DNA of 64,000 bases from positions 27,839,721 through 27,903,720 of the forward strand of contig OX421495.1 of NCBI GenBank assembly GCA_949126835.1. The letters run 5' to 3'. The position numbers and the translations under genes are program-made. The notes beneath the pieces were generated by a model. That model was not told the origin of the DNA. It was given only the letters and a program-made list of their open reading frames with translations, and did no database searches. Position 1 is the first letter of the stretch. Each line of letters begins with the position of its first letter. Positions 12,260 through 26,200 of this stretch are shown in pieces. This DNA comes from Anisus vortex (lineage: Eukaryota > Mollusca > Gastropoda > Planorbidae).

Positions 12260-14932
12260 GTCTAACTCTTAGTTTAGCCTAACTCACTATCTGATCTACC
12301 TATAAGTCAAGTCCGGTATCTAGCCTCGTCTAAGTAAGACTAAGACTAAAACAGTTAAGAAGTTAAGACTACTTTAACTTTAAAAGACAGTTTTATTAAC
12401 TAAACTTAGTCTTCTTTAGACAATTAAACTAAACTTAAAGTTAATAAAGTTAAAGCGAAGTGAAAACAGATAATTATTAAAATTAATAATAGAATTAGAA
12501 GGTTAAAATAATATTTTTAAAAACTACCACCTTTTTTTCTAGCAGTCATTTTTGTATACTTCATTTTAAATCGGGCTTTTAATCATTGGGCTAATAAATA
12601 AATCCTAGACGTCGACAATGGGCAAGTATAAAATATATAAAATACTAAAAACTCGTTTTAGCGGAAGTAATTGAAGAATGAAATTTTGACTTTGGCGGTA
12701 AAATGGTTTGTTCTTTCCTTCTCGGCAACTCGGGAATTCCGAGCTGGAATAATTGAAAATAGCATTCCTGTTTCTGAAAATATGCATTTTAAAACTGTTT
12801 TATTGGTATTAGAAAACCTATTTTTTTTATGAAGATGTGTTTGAATTATAAACGAAATAAAATATTGTGTACTGATTTTTTTCAATTAAAGAAAAGATTA
12901 GTTTTAATATAATTTTATTTATATTTAGCGTAACAAATAATGGCATAATAAGCACTGATCTATATTACCAATAGGCTATATGATTTGAAATATAACCAAG
13001 TGGCAAATATCCGATTTGGTGAATTTGAAAACTTAATTTTCTTTTTGTAGTGTCATTTAGTAACATGACATTTAAATATGTTTTCGCTAATTCATAACTT
13101 TCAGCATCTACATTTACCATTATATAGTGTGATTAATCTAAAATTACCTTTACAATACCGCCGGTATGCTAGCCTATATATTTTTTCTTATAAGGCCCAC
13201 CGTTAAAAATCACTTATATATAGCTATACGAGTTGAAAACCTATAACTAATTAGTAAATCCTCAATATTTTATGTTAATATTCCTCAAGTCATCGAGAAG
13301 GATGTAAAGAACGCAAATGAGACATATATTATTATAAAGATAGATGTGTGCCCCCCCCCCTAGAAAAATTTATATATAAAAATGCACAGATTCGTAAATG
13401 GGATAACTTCCTACTCGGAATTTCCGAGGGGTAAAGAACGCTATATTAGGTTTTGGTTCTTTTGCACTGAGCTATATATTTAAATATATAAATGGAAAAA
13501 AAAAACTTTTTATCCTCCACTTTACTTTTTAATTATTTATTGTCGTTTTCTTTTTTTAAATAAAAAGAATAGGTCCGACATCTATATGTGCATTTTGATA
13601 TAAGTAATAAATATATTTCAAAATAAATAAATTCGGAAAAATGAGTTAGTTTGCAGACTCCGCACAGTAGTAGCCTACCGTTAATAGTATAATTATAATA
13701 ATTGTTTGTCTGGGTTGAATGAGAATGCCGAATGGGGTCGAATGATTTCCAGACTTTCGGACCAAATGTGTAGATGCCCTCGATCATGCTTGCGGGAAAA
13801 AAGACCTATATAATGCAGAATGTGATTTCTATGCCCTAACTACAAAACTGTAACTGAATAAACAATGAACAACAGAGGAGCAAGTATTCATGTTTCGAGC
13901 ACATTGATAATTTCTTTTTATAGATCGGTGATCAAGACAATCAAGCTACAGTGTATAGTGTATGCGCAGTTATAAATTCTATATAGCTCAGTGAAATTAA
14001 CTAGCAACAAGCTTTTATTTATATACAACCAGTCATAGTGGAATTTTGGCCGAATAGTTTTAACCTTTATATTTATCCATTGTTTGCATAAAAATTTAAG
14101 GACCAATTTAAGATATAAATTAATCAAATTTAGCATCAAAACAAAATATAGGCCTCCACCAGCCTATCATCGTATTGGCTATTGGTCTTGGTATGAAAAA
14201 GTATGTTTTCATTATTCAATTTAAATTTTTACTATTTTTAGTTTTAAATTTTAGGCTTACTACTTAAATTTACTGACTTATATTAGTTATATACTTATAA
14301 TACTTATATATATAGGCCTACAATTATACTATGACTACGGTATCTTACTGTCTTTTCTGACTTTACTCAACTTTACTGCTAATATAATATAGGATAGGCT
14401 AATGACTTGAGTAATAATATTTTAAAATATGCATCAATTATAATGCTAATAAAGACTAATTAATAGTAATAATTTTAATCATTAATAATAATTTAATAGT
14501 AGTATATTATACTATAACTATATCATGAATTATGACTAGGCCTATAGTATAGTACCCTATTATTCTATAATAATAATATTAGCATACATTTAAGTTTTTA
14601 AGCTATTAGCCTATTACTATAGTATTAGGTTATTTATTATGCTAATATAATTATAGTATAGTATAATTATACTAAATAACAGTAATAGCTTTCTGCTAAT
14701 ATTTACCATTGTTTTGCTTTTTTGTTAAGCAGATAATTAGCTTGAATGGAAATGTTCAGACCTGACATCTATCTAATCATGATAAGTGGTAGTATAAATA
14801 TAAGTATGGTAATTTGATAGTATTAGTGATTATTTCAGGTGTCTACGTCCAAATTAGGCCTATTATTATTAACCTATTACAACTTTGCTTGTTAGCGGCA
14901 TGTATAGTAAAAATATGAAGTAAAAAAATTAA
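12260..14932. other. AT-rich intergenic stretch, no gene recognised
   Basis: It contains short open frames of 60-84 codons with no splice context or domain, several CTAAGTCTTAG-type imperfect palindromes (about 12320-12450), a C9 run at 13350-13360, and many GGCCTA/TATA words from 14140 to 14700. I found no supported gene, RNA or mobile-element boundary. Confidence 0.5.
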
Positions 14933-15213
14933 GTATCCAGTCGGACCAAATTGATCCATTAAAGCCGGTGAAGAAGCGTTCACCAGTTTCTGTGGCCAAG
15001 GCATACGTCTACTAAGAGATTGTGTGGTCAGCACAAACCAAAGCCACCTTTACTTTACCCCAACTAAAGTCAGGTACCCATCAGAGCTGGGTGGACTCAG
15101 GGACACCCTCCAGACACAGGAACAAATATTAGCCTTCACCAGAATTCAACATCAAGACCTTTGTTACACCAGCCAAATGCTGGATCTTGGTGCGCCAGTA
15201 AAATGGCTGCCAC
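14933..15213 (-). mobile_element. tRNA-derived SINE, family A, copy 2
   Basis: The same body as copy 1 in the same orientation: GATGGGTACCTGAC, GGGGTAAAGTAAAGGTGG, a segment with TGACCACACAATCTCTTAG, then CCACAGAAACTGGTGAACGC and GGATCAATTTGGTCCGACTG. The tRNA-like head is more decayed than in copy 1. It is the longest copy on the minus strand. Confidence 0.75.
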
Positions 15214-16058
15214 TCTTCCACCATGCCTCAGTTTTATTAAAATGTATAATTCAAAAAAAATAAATTTTGTTAAGGATCAAATCATGAAACATTTATCAAA
15301 AACATTTGTATTCTATCTAACCTTTGAAATGGTTAAACCTACACTAGAAATATAAGTAGTAGAGGCTTCTTCTGTCTGAAATAAGCCAACTGAAGAAAAC
15401 ATTTTTATTTAAAGCAGAACAATTAAAAAAAGATATGTAAGTAGTGTAATAGGCTAATTTGCAAGTGATTAATACTACATTTTCCAGACATGTATGTAAA
15501 AATATTTTCTTATTCCTTACGCATGGAGAATGTCATATAAAATCTCTTACTGAGCTGCATTCAAGCATGTTATGGGGTCCCTGAAAAACAGATAAGCATA
15601 TGAAATATGACACATTATAATCTTCAGTAAATAAGGAGCTTTAGTAACATTTTGTTTAATTCTACCTAACATTTTATATGGTCTCAATCCTAAATGGACC
15701 TAGCATTCTGAACTGTATGAATGTGCCATAATTAAGATTTTTCTTCCAGAATTCCAGAATTTGTCACATATATAACCTATAATACCGGTATAAGCTGCTA
15801 TAGAAAAAAAATATAATATACCAGTAAACAACTAATTTTGTAAAGTTTTCTTAGGCAGTTGACTCTTGTCTTTTCAGTCTTTACAATTTTAAAACACAAA
15901 AAATTTGCAAATTTCAATACAACTTTTGTAGCCTTTTTTCACATTTTATTAACTTTTTGTTATGTTGTTTGTTTTAATTTTCACATAATTATATCAACAG
16001 CAGCATTTATATTAAAATGTTTAGTAAATTATTTATTTATTTATTTCCTATGTAGAGT

Positions 16059-19000
16059 ATGGATTCATCTTGTGACATAGAACTATTTGTCAACAAATTT
16101 GTGGAATCTAAGACAGGGGAAAAGATATACCTCGACCTAAGCACTGAGCATGTCATTCAACTGAAGCCAGTTTGTCAAAAAGGCTCTAATTCACTTGGAA
16201 TCTTTTGGGTTCATGTTTTTCAGCACCCAAATAATTATCCAGTAAATATATATTTTTCCAAGATATTGTAAACTATATTTGTGTAATTATTTACTTCCTA
16301 TATTCATTAGTTCTAATATCTCTATCATATGAGATATGTGTTTGACATTTTATAATTGTTACTATTAGTGATCTGTTTGTTGGGCTATTATTAAAAAGTT
16401 AATAATAAAGACTTATTAATCCTTTATATATGGCACCCATCTGTTCACAAGAGCAATGGCATAATCCCTTTCACCTATTATATCTCACTTTTCTTCACTC
16501 CTTTCTACAATGGCGGCTTCTGCCACTTGCCTGCCCTCTCGGACATTTGTCCGGAACTAGTATTAGGCCTTAGTGATCCTTGATATGTAATTTTTAAATT
16601 AAGTTTTTCATATGTTAGTGCTTATACCTATTGTAATCATATACTTATGGTATTGAAGGGAATAATTGCAATTGGTACCGGTAATGTAATATATTTAATT
16701 ACTTATTGTTAATTTCAGATCTATTCATATCATTACAAAAAGTTGTATCGTGCAGAAACTGAATATGAACTACAACTCAGGATAGAAGGGATTTCACTTT
16801 CAATAAATCTTCAGACTGGCTCACTTACATTGAAAGGAACTTTTATTATTGATTGGTTTGTCTGCCAGTTTTCAAGAATCTTAGAAGCTTATACCTTGTC
16901 ACCTGGAGAAAAAACCAAGGAAGTTAAAAGGATGTTTACAAAAGAAGAAATGGAAACATTACAAAAAGAAAGAAAAGCAAATTATAAACAGTGTAAGAAA
17001 GCTAAAATAATTTGTACTCAATTGAAACAAAATGAAAACAATTCTAATGTACCCAAACTTAAGAAATGTCCTCGTCAGTAGCATTTATACATCAGTAGTT
17101 GGTTTTTTAAAGTTTTTTGTTCTTATTAATCTCAATCGCTTTCTTCCATGGGCAATATTTAGGACCTGATTAGTGTAACACACTTAAGATTAGATAGGCA
17201 AACAATAATATTATGGACTCAGTGAAAAGACAGCCAATTTAAATAGATGGTAATTAGAAATTTAAAGACACACATTGAAGACAAGACTTAGTGTGGCAAC
17301 CAATCAAAGACCAATGTGGGGACGTGCCTTGAAGCAGCGCACTGCAACTGACTAAACTAGCTTTTGAAAAAAAAAATGATATTTACCGTATGTGCTTTAT
17401 TTGGGTGTATTTCTCATACTCTCAATGGTATTCCTACTTTTGTAACTCATCTAGGTTTTGTAATATTTCATTACCTTGTTCTGATTTTACTATCCTTTAT
17501 GTTATGCAAACATCTGCTTTTACTTTTGTTTCAGGATCCCTTAGGTCAATCATTTACATGAATTACGGTAGTAATAAAATAGTATTGTAATCAAGTCATA
17601 CGTTTTACAGTAATCAGAAATGATAGCATTTTTTTCCGAAGTGCTGTATCCATTGTTAATGTTAAGGTCCTGAAATCCTATACTAAATGGTTCATTTAAT
17701 TAATACTTTTAAAAATATAGTAATATGAAATATATTCTATAGTTACTATTATTTTATCTACACCTTTCGACTAGATTTGTCAAACATATTTCTTTTTTTG
17801 TTGTTCTGCTAATTTTTAACTTTGTTAGTGACTACTTTTCAAATGAATCATTATAGATATAGAAAGGTGGCCAGAATATGTCCTTAAACCGGATGCCAAT
17901 ATAATGGAAGCTGGTAGGCAAGCAAGCAATATGGAAGCCATAGATGAAGAAGGTTTTTTACTCGGTCGAGACCTGGAATCTTATTGCCCTATTCCTGACT
18001 TGGTAAGTCTAATAATAATAATGTATGTAGCTCCTAAATCTTAAAGGTTTGTATTATAACACACCACTTGGTGATGACTATGACATACACTACAACTCTT
18101 ATTCAGAGCTTCAGCAAATGCAGCAGATCGGAGATAAATTATTGTCTGAGCAGACATCAGGAATTTGTCAGATTTGATAAGTTTGTCTTCATTTTAATAT
18201 TATGAAAATTAAAGTACCCCTCTCATAAAATATTCATATTTAATTCAGCAGTTATAACTTTGTTTTTCTTTTTGACTAAAAAAAAGTAAATTTCAAATTA
18301 TATTAGTGCAGCTAAATATAAGTTTTTACATATAATATAATGTACTTTTTAAATCTGTGTATTTTGATAATAAAATTTAGTTTAAATTTAAAGCACATTT
18401 CCCAAATGCGGGGTTGCAAAAAGTAGGGGAAAGTTCAAAATCTAGATCTTACTATATTCATTATAGTGATGTACTAACATTAGACCCCTCTCAATATATT
18501 TGAGCCAGATTTTAGTTAGACCTAAAGTTTAGACACCATTACTCATAAAAGTTGTGTGGGAATGTATAACTGTTAAATGCATCATATAAAAATGTTAGTC
18601 GCAAAGTGTCAGTTTAAAAAATAACTTGGTCAAAGTTTGGGAAATGCTGGTTTAAGTTTAAAGCATTTGTTAAAACCATGGATTATTTCATTTTAATTCA
18701 ATTTTTCAGTTGAGTCAAAATGAGACAAAACAGCAATTGTTTAGATTAAAAACTGGACAAGTTATTCAAGGCTATGTTCTTTACAGGCTGTGGTTGTCTA
18801 CATTAAATTTATGGCTTAGTGACAAAGATGTAAAAGTATATATATTCACTCCACACATAGACTGCAATAGTTTGGTGGAGCTATGCAAATTGTTTTTAAA
18901 AAATAAAAACTCAGCTTGTATTGATACTATTTGCATACCCATGAGCAACCTTTATGGTAGATTTGCAACTGTAAAAAGGGAAGCAATCAAACAGTTTTCA

Positions 19001-19234
19001 GAAAGAGATCAGGTAATGATTGAATATAAAGTGTATAGCCAAATTCAATATCCTGTAACTGAATTTGTTTCAAGCTTTATTGCAATGGTGAAAAATGGCA
19101 CTGCACACATCTTATTAACTAACACCAACTTTGACAGGGCTAGTTTTTACACAGTTACTTCTACCACTGTTCACTACAAAGAGTTGGATGAAAAACAATT
19201 TGTTGATTTTTATCAAGATCCAATTCTGGGGTGA
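16059..19234 (+). CDS. uncharacterised 375-aa protein with degenerate phospholipase-D-like C terminus
   Basis: Four exons: 16059-16241, 16719-16992, 17857-18002 and 18710-19234 (stop TGA). Donors are GTAAAT, GTAAGA and GTAAGT; acceptors are TTTCAG, TTATAG and TTTCAG. All phases join (0, 1, 0) to a single 375-residue frame. An acceptor (TATGTAG) precedes the ATG, so a 5' UTR intron is likely. Residues about 62-110 form strand-like sequence with a QTGSLTLKG turn followed by IIDWF. Residues about 115-150 are Lys/Glu-rich. In the last exon, VYIFTPHID (residues 244-252) and the stretch 320-347 ending LLTNTNF resemble the strands and second half of a PLD HKD motif. The HKD His and Lys positions are Val and Ser, so a phosphodiesterase activity is unlikely. 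The function is unknown. AATAAA at 19523-19528 is a plausible polyadenylation signal. It is tail to tail with ERH. The exon chain is well supported; the family assignment is inference. Confidence 0.72.
18394..18653. mobile_element. possible hAT-like MITE in intron 3 of the PLD-like gene
   Basis: Inverted ends CATTTCCCAAA (left) and TTTGGGAAATGCTG (right) match the common hAT terminus CAGCATTTCCCAAA. The flanks ATTTAAAG and GTTTAAGT agree at 6 of 8 positions only. The interior is non-coding. The assignment is tentative because the left terminus lacks the expected CAG. Confidence 0.42.
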
Positions 19235-19522
19235 CCAGTCTTACTAAATCAGCTTCCTATTTATGTATATCACACAAAGAGCAAACTATATAATTTACAG
19301 TGTATATAGATGTAGCCAAAACATGATCCAATTTTTAGTCAACAGATAGTCAATTAAGGTAGATTTTTCATTAGGAGTATGATTATGATATTAATTATTA
19401 ACATACAATTTATTATTAATTCAAATGTTTTGATTTTAATTTACTGTTTTAGTTTTACTTGTAATTGTAACCTATATTCATGAAATTATGTCAAATATAT
19501 TGCACACACCTTAATCATTGTA

Positions 19523-19885
19523 AATAAAATGTATTCATGCTCTTGAAGTATTCAAAATTTTCCATGTTAAATTAGAAATTATTTTCTTCATATGAATTGT
19601 TTTGTGTGCAAAATTAATATTGACCAAAAAATGTAGAAAAAATGTGGAATTATTGTAATGAAAAAAAAAAAACACATGCATTCATTGATGAAAAATAAAA
19701 GATTAATATATTTAAATTTGGTATTAATTAGATTTTGTCTTTTTGAGTTCAAATAACTTTTGTAGGCACAAAGCAATAATTTTCTAAAACAAACATTTAG
19801 TTAGTAAAATGTTAATTGAAATTAAAGAGACAAACATATAGATCTAAAATGATAAAACTCAAAAGAAATTCATTAAACATTTTAT
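19523..19885. promoter_or_regulatory. convergent polyadenylation signals
   Basis: AATAAA at 19523-19528 on the plus strand lies 289 bp after the PLD-like stop codon. AATAAA on the minus strand (plus TTTATT, 19880-19885) lies about 350 bp after the ERH stop. Both fit 3' UTR ends of the two convergent genes. They were chosen by position and consensus only. Confidence 0.45.
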
Positions 19886-20232
19886 TATGACAATAAACAA
19901 AAAATAGTTAGTTTTAAATGAAAAATACAGATTAGGAAAAATATGATTTGTGAAAAAAAAATGTCTTGCCTAACGTAAGTAAAGAATAACTGTACAGTAA
20001 CTCTCAGTACATATTCATGTCTAAATTAAAAGGATTTTAATTTTTTTTTTTATATCAAAATCTTTTCTTCTAATTATTATTTTCTTATTTTCTCAATAGA
20101 ATATAAATAACCTTTTCTTTTCCTGTTTTTAAAATGCAGATACATAACTAAAATGTTGAAGATCTAAATATTTACAAAAAAAAAATGGTATTAAACAAAA
20201 TTAAGCTGAATGTAATGACGCATGAGAATGTT

Positions 20233-23200
20233 TTATTTTCCGGCTTGTTTCCGCAACATGTGATAAATTTTCTCTTTCAACCAGTCCTTGTTGTGGGGTG
20301 TGTAAGTGCCATAGGATTTCTGAAAACTGTAAGGGTACAATCATTACTTAAATGTTACTATAAAATCTATACAATATTTAACAACATAAATACAATCACA
20401 TACATTAACAGAATTTTATATACGTTAAAAATATTCGAACTTTGTCATGGCCGGTTCCAAGAGGGTTGGGCGAAGGGTTAGCAACCCCCTACCATCAAAC
20501 TATTTGCTACAGAAACACCAAAAAGGTTTTTAATAGACAACTCAGTAATGGAAGAGGGTGGATCTTCAGTCAGAGGTACAAGGACGCCGGGTAGTGAAAT
20601 ACAGCTACTGGAACGGGCCATCCTTGGGTACAGACTTGCTCAGGACCGGATGAAAGGAGAGCCTTTGCCCAGAGTGGGAAGTCGGCATAAGTAAGTAAAT
20701 AATATCCCATATAATAACAAAGTGTAAATAATTACAAGTGATTTGATTTGTGTTTGTGAAAATCAAATTTTGTCCTGTAGTCATTAGTGTTTTTTTTTTC
20801 TTCAACATATGTTAAATATGTTGTGTATTAATATTAATGCCCTAAGCTACCACAAATATAGTTAGTTCCCCTTTTACAAGTGTTTACACAGGTCTAAAAA
20901 CAGGTCTTGCATATCAAAGGTAATAATGGCAAATACACAATTTACACATACATTTTAACTGTACTAACACCAACATCCTTTTTTGCTTTGCCCCAGTAAT
21001 GTCTATTATTTTATGAATTACTTCCCACAACCCAGAATTTATTGTAGAATGGGCTGAAACATATATATGGTTCCGAAATTTTAATTTTTACCTTTTTTTT
21101 TTTGTTTGTAAAAAGTGATAATGAGGTGTAGAGAGTAAATTGTATGAAACTGCAAAACTTATCTTATTAGAATCATGTAATTTTAAAATAATAACTGGAT
21201 TATTAATTTATTTTAAAAAGTTTCATCAACACACAAGTCCATAATATCATATACTGTACAGTAACTTTGTATCAGCCATAAAACTGCACTTTCAATTTCA
21301 CTCAAAAAACTTAGTAATAGGTCAATTTTCATCATTTTAAAAGCAAAATAAAATTCTACTATTCAGCTATCAAATAAACATTCTGCCCAAAACTATGGTA
21401 AAGGTCATTTCCTTATTTTTGTTCTTTTAATATGTGTAAATATATTATTATGTGCCTAGGCTAAAGGAAATGTAGTGGCTGATGGAAATATACACACTTG
21501 GGACACAGGGAAAGAAGTAGGTCTGTGGAAATATACGCGCCGGGGGCTGTAAGTGTTAGGATAGCACTTAAGCATTTCAAAATAAAAAAAATTATGGCAT
21601 AAGTTGTTTAGGATTTCTTTTTTACGTTAAGTTGAAGGATAAAAGTGAACTAAAGAATTTATTTTTTATTAAATCTCCAATTCAAAATAAAAATTGAATA
21701 GAAGATTTCAAACGAAAGGAAATACATTACTTATCAACATGAAACACTCGGTTGAACCGGACAACTAATAAATATAAAATTAAGTAAAGCCTTAATAAAT
21801 TACTAAATGTTTCATGAATGGTTTGTCAAAAGCTAAAAAATATGAAAAAGATAAAGACTATAAACATAACAATCTGATATTGTACAAAAAGGCAATAAAT
21901 TAGCATGCTTATATAAAAACAAAATAAATACCACAGATTTAATTGAATGTCTTCATTTTTTCTTTATATTTTAATCTCTAAAATATGTTTTTTTTTCATT
22001 TATTATATATATATATATAAAAAAGAAATATTTGTAGAAATCTGATTTTCAGCTGATTATTGTGTTTTTTTTTCACCAAACCAATCAAAGAATGCTCCCG
22101 CCCCAAAATCAGATACGAAAGTGTTGCCACACAGCTTCATCTTTCAATTATTTATGCTACAACTACATATGTTTCATGTTTATATTAAAAAAGATTGAGT
22201 GAAAGACTTGCAAACAATTTTGCGTATGGTAGTGGTAACCTTTTTTTTTACTCCCTTTATTTTAAGTTGCAATTTCTGTCTGTCTGGATGGTTGCAATCA
22301 TCGTGCAAGAATTGGCTTCGATTTTTCTACCACTTCCCGTGGTCTAATCGAGCTGAAATTTGGACAGCAGACTTGTGGCGACTAACAATACATTCTATCA
22401 AATTTTCAGTTAAAACAACTTAATAATACTACACTTATGACAATATTCATTTCTTAAAAGGAAATTATAAGAACAATTTTGGTTTCACTTTAAAAATGCC
22501 TGTGCAACTTTTTATAGTTTTTCGGCGCAAAGCTAGAAAAAAAAATTATGCGCTAAGATTATTTTTAGAACAATTCATACGGAATAAGGAGATATTTTTG
22601 AGATTTGAGACACAGATATTTTTCTGTACGTTTCATTTGCAGTAGTCAATCAATTATTTAATGACATGATGGTAAACTTGGTTTGCAAATAAAGGGAGCA
22701 TAATAAAAACTTCGTTTTTATGGTTTTCTTGTTCCCAAATTGACAACTACACTTTTACAATGTTATAGTATATTAAAGGCAAATGTCAGGATTTAAAAGT
22801 TAAATTTCTAAGGTGTGTTCCTAAAGCATCTAATAATTTGTGCAAATTTAACATTAATTAATAATTTTCATTTTATTTAAGTTTAATTAAAAAAATATTT
22901 AAAAAAAATAAATTTTAGTCAACCAGCGGTGAAAGATTACCTAAAAAAAGTTATTTCTTTTGAAATGGACAATAATATTTCTGTTGTTTTTTTTAACCTA
23001 CCCATTAACTATACATCATACAAAGGAACATTATTGACTGTTAAAGTACAATTAAGTCAGTTTAACAAAAAATTAATTATGACCATTGATTTGACTCATT
23101 GATATGATCAATTAAAGTCATTAGCTTAAAATGTTTAAGTCATGGGATAGGACGCTTATAACACGCTTGACAGTGAAAAAACCCTTCAAGTGCATAGTTT

Positions 23201-26200
23201 AAATTTGCCTTATCTCAATACTAGAAACATGTGACATGTTTTTTTTTTTACAGTACCCTTCATTTCATTTAAGTATGTCAAATAAAATAAAGACTTACAC
23301 CAAACAGCTTAAATCTGTCAATTGATCAATAAATTCAAATAGCTGTGAGATGTCGTAGGTAATGGATGGATCATGTGGATGCAGCCGCTTTAGATGTTCT
23401 TCAAAAATTTTACAAATCCCTATGGACAAAATTTGTATGCATAAAAAATAATCATTATTTATTTACATTTTATATCCATAATCAGTGCATGAATTTATGT
23501 TTGAAATACCCAATTTGGGGTTTGTGTGGTCAGCACTTTGCTCACCCTTCTTACTTATACTGTATACCCAACTACTATAAGTAAAAGAGCTATGGGAAAT
23601 CAAGAAAAAAAAAACAGATTCAGAAAGAAGGGCCTTTAATATGCCAGCCCAGGGCACTGCATCTAGACCAGCATGGACCAGATTTAAAGGGTAAATCATG
23701 TATTTCAAATCAAATGAAAAACAATCTATTCTTAAAAATTCAAATATCCATAAAAAATACTTTTTAAAATCTCTTATTGCAAAAGAGCAGTAAGAATTTT
23801 AACCCGCTTTAATGCTAAGCTACAAACCCAAACAGTTTTAACCCATTTAGCCCCGTAACCGCTGAATCCGACCGTTATTGATTCAACCCTGCATATGCCA
23901 ACTAGTATAGGATTTACAAAACTTGGTATGGCAACGTATCTATAGCCATTTGATCAAGGATCAACAGACGAAGACCTAGAACAGGGGTCGGGAACCTTTT
24001 TGTCTGAGAGAGCCATGGACAAAGTAATTCTGTGAGAGCCATACATTTTGTTTAAAACTAAAAATTCAAGTAAATGTGTACTTTTTTGTATTTTCAACAC
24101 TAAAAGTACAATAATTATGTCTCTGAATTCTTCTGATGCTGAGCTGTAGTAGACTTTGGCTCATTTGTAGAATGAAATATTGATATGAAATTAATATGTA
24201 GATCAAAAAGTCTAAAAAAACATTTTTTTTAAAGAATCGAACATTTGTCAGCCAGCCAGATGCAGCCATCAAAAGGGCCACATCTGGCTCGCGAGCCATG
24301 GGTTCCCGACCCCTGACCTAGAAGAAGAAGTTGATGATAATTTACAAGATAGAAATAATGACAATAAGATAACTGATATTAGCCTTAGCTGTTCCCAGGG
24401 ACCGACTGTAAAGATAAATAGACTGTAGCAAGATATAATATAATCGAAACAAGTTAATTTTTTCCATAGTTTAAAAAAAAAAGCAGGATACACAAACGTT
24501 GTACATTTTGCTAATTGAAATATGTAGCCAACTCAGAGTATATTGTAGGCTACTTTATTATTTTTGTCCGACTGCACCCTATGTCATTAGCAATTTATTT
24601 CCCTTTGGCTGGGATTTCAGTGGGTAAAATTTGGGAAGGGCTGAAATTGAATAAGTTAATAACTATTTCTGAAAAAAATGAAAATTAACAATTTTCACCT
24701 TCAAGACATTCATTTAGTGACTCATAATCAGAGTAAGTCCTTGTCTCGGGGCGTTGATTTGGCTGTACCAATAAAATTGTGTGAGACTGCAAAAGAAGAC
24801 AAGCGTGGAATAAAAAGTGAAATATATAGTAATACAGACTACTAAAATTATTTTCTTTGCTTCCATATAAGTTAAAAGCAATATTAGTGAAATATAATCA
24901 ATAATAATTAATTTAACTAATGTTTGCCTTATATATTTTCAATTATAAGATAATAGAATAACACACAACAATCACAAAGTGGCTCCCAGCAATCACAAAC
25001 ACATTACTGTTGCAATCAATTTATACTTATAAACGGTACTCTTTTTATAGTAGAGCATAATGAATGATAATATGAAAAGCTTCTATATTTTTCTTACTGA
25101 GCAGAGATAAATCATGCTTAGAAAATGCAAGTGACTCACTAGTCATAAAAGTCCTTCAATGTAAACTTAACTGTACGATTAAAATTCTATTAAACTTTTG
25201 TTATTTTAATTGATTTTTTTCTCCTTTTTAGTTTTAGTTATCTTTTGATGTAGGCCTATATTAATTATTTTAGAGTTGAATAATAGGCTATATATAGGCC
25301 TATATTATAGGCTATATTGCTATATATATATTTATATATATATAATTTTCTTAAAGTAGGCCTATGGCATTCTTTCATATTATTACACATTGAATCAACT
25401 GAATCACTGAAGATCTGGATGGACATACATAATTTTAAAGAATACACCAATTAGTGGCAACAGAACAGGGTGAACAGGCAAACGATCTCATTGACCAGCA
25501 GATCTCCAGAAAGAAAATGAAATGAATAGATCACATCGGGCACACCCTGAGAGGTTCCCAAAGCCAGAAGTACACTACAAATAAGACATATCATCATCTG
25601 GCAGCCTTTGAGCAGCTAGCAGTAATGAGTGGAAGCCCCATGGCCATGGAAAGAGATGTGTGTGTGTTAAGTGCATAATTTATAGAACAATAAAGACAGG
25701 AAAAGATAGTGAACTTCTACAAAAAGATCTAGATGAACTACAAAAATGGGAATCAAACTGGAGTATGTCCTTTCGCACAGAAAAATGCCAACTAATAAGG
25801 GTAGCAAAGAAAAAGAAACAAATATTAGCAAACTACTTCATTCATGGTAAAGAACTAACTCAAACTAACAATGCTAAGTATCTAGGAGTGATAATAAATG
25901 ACAAGTTATCTTGGAACCCTCATATTGATGAAGTAATTAAAAAATCAAACAAAACATTAGGATTCATAAAAAGGAACTTTTACAAATGTAATAAGAATAT
26001 AAAACTAAAATGTCTAACATTAGTTAGACCGTTAGACCTATACTCTATACTAGAATATGCAGCACCTGTATGGGCATGGGCATAGAACCCATCAAGTAAA
26101 GAAAACATTAAAAAATTAGAACAAATCCAAAAAAGAGCTGCAAGGTTCATAACCAGTGAATATTCCCAATAAACAAGAGTAACACTATTAGTCAAATCAC

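Noticed and set aside
16743..17081. Exon 2 of the PLD-like gene read through to its stop as a separate 112-codon product
   Set aside because: A strong donor GTAAGA at 16993 joins in phase to the exon at 17857. The read-through tail is possible as an intron-retained form but is not needed.
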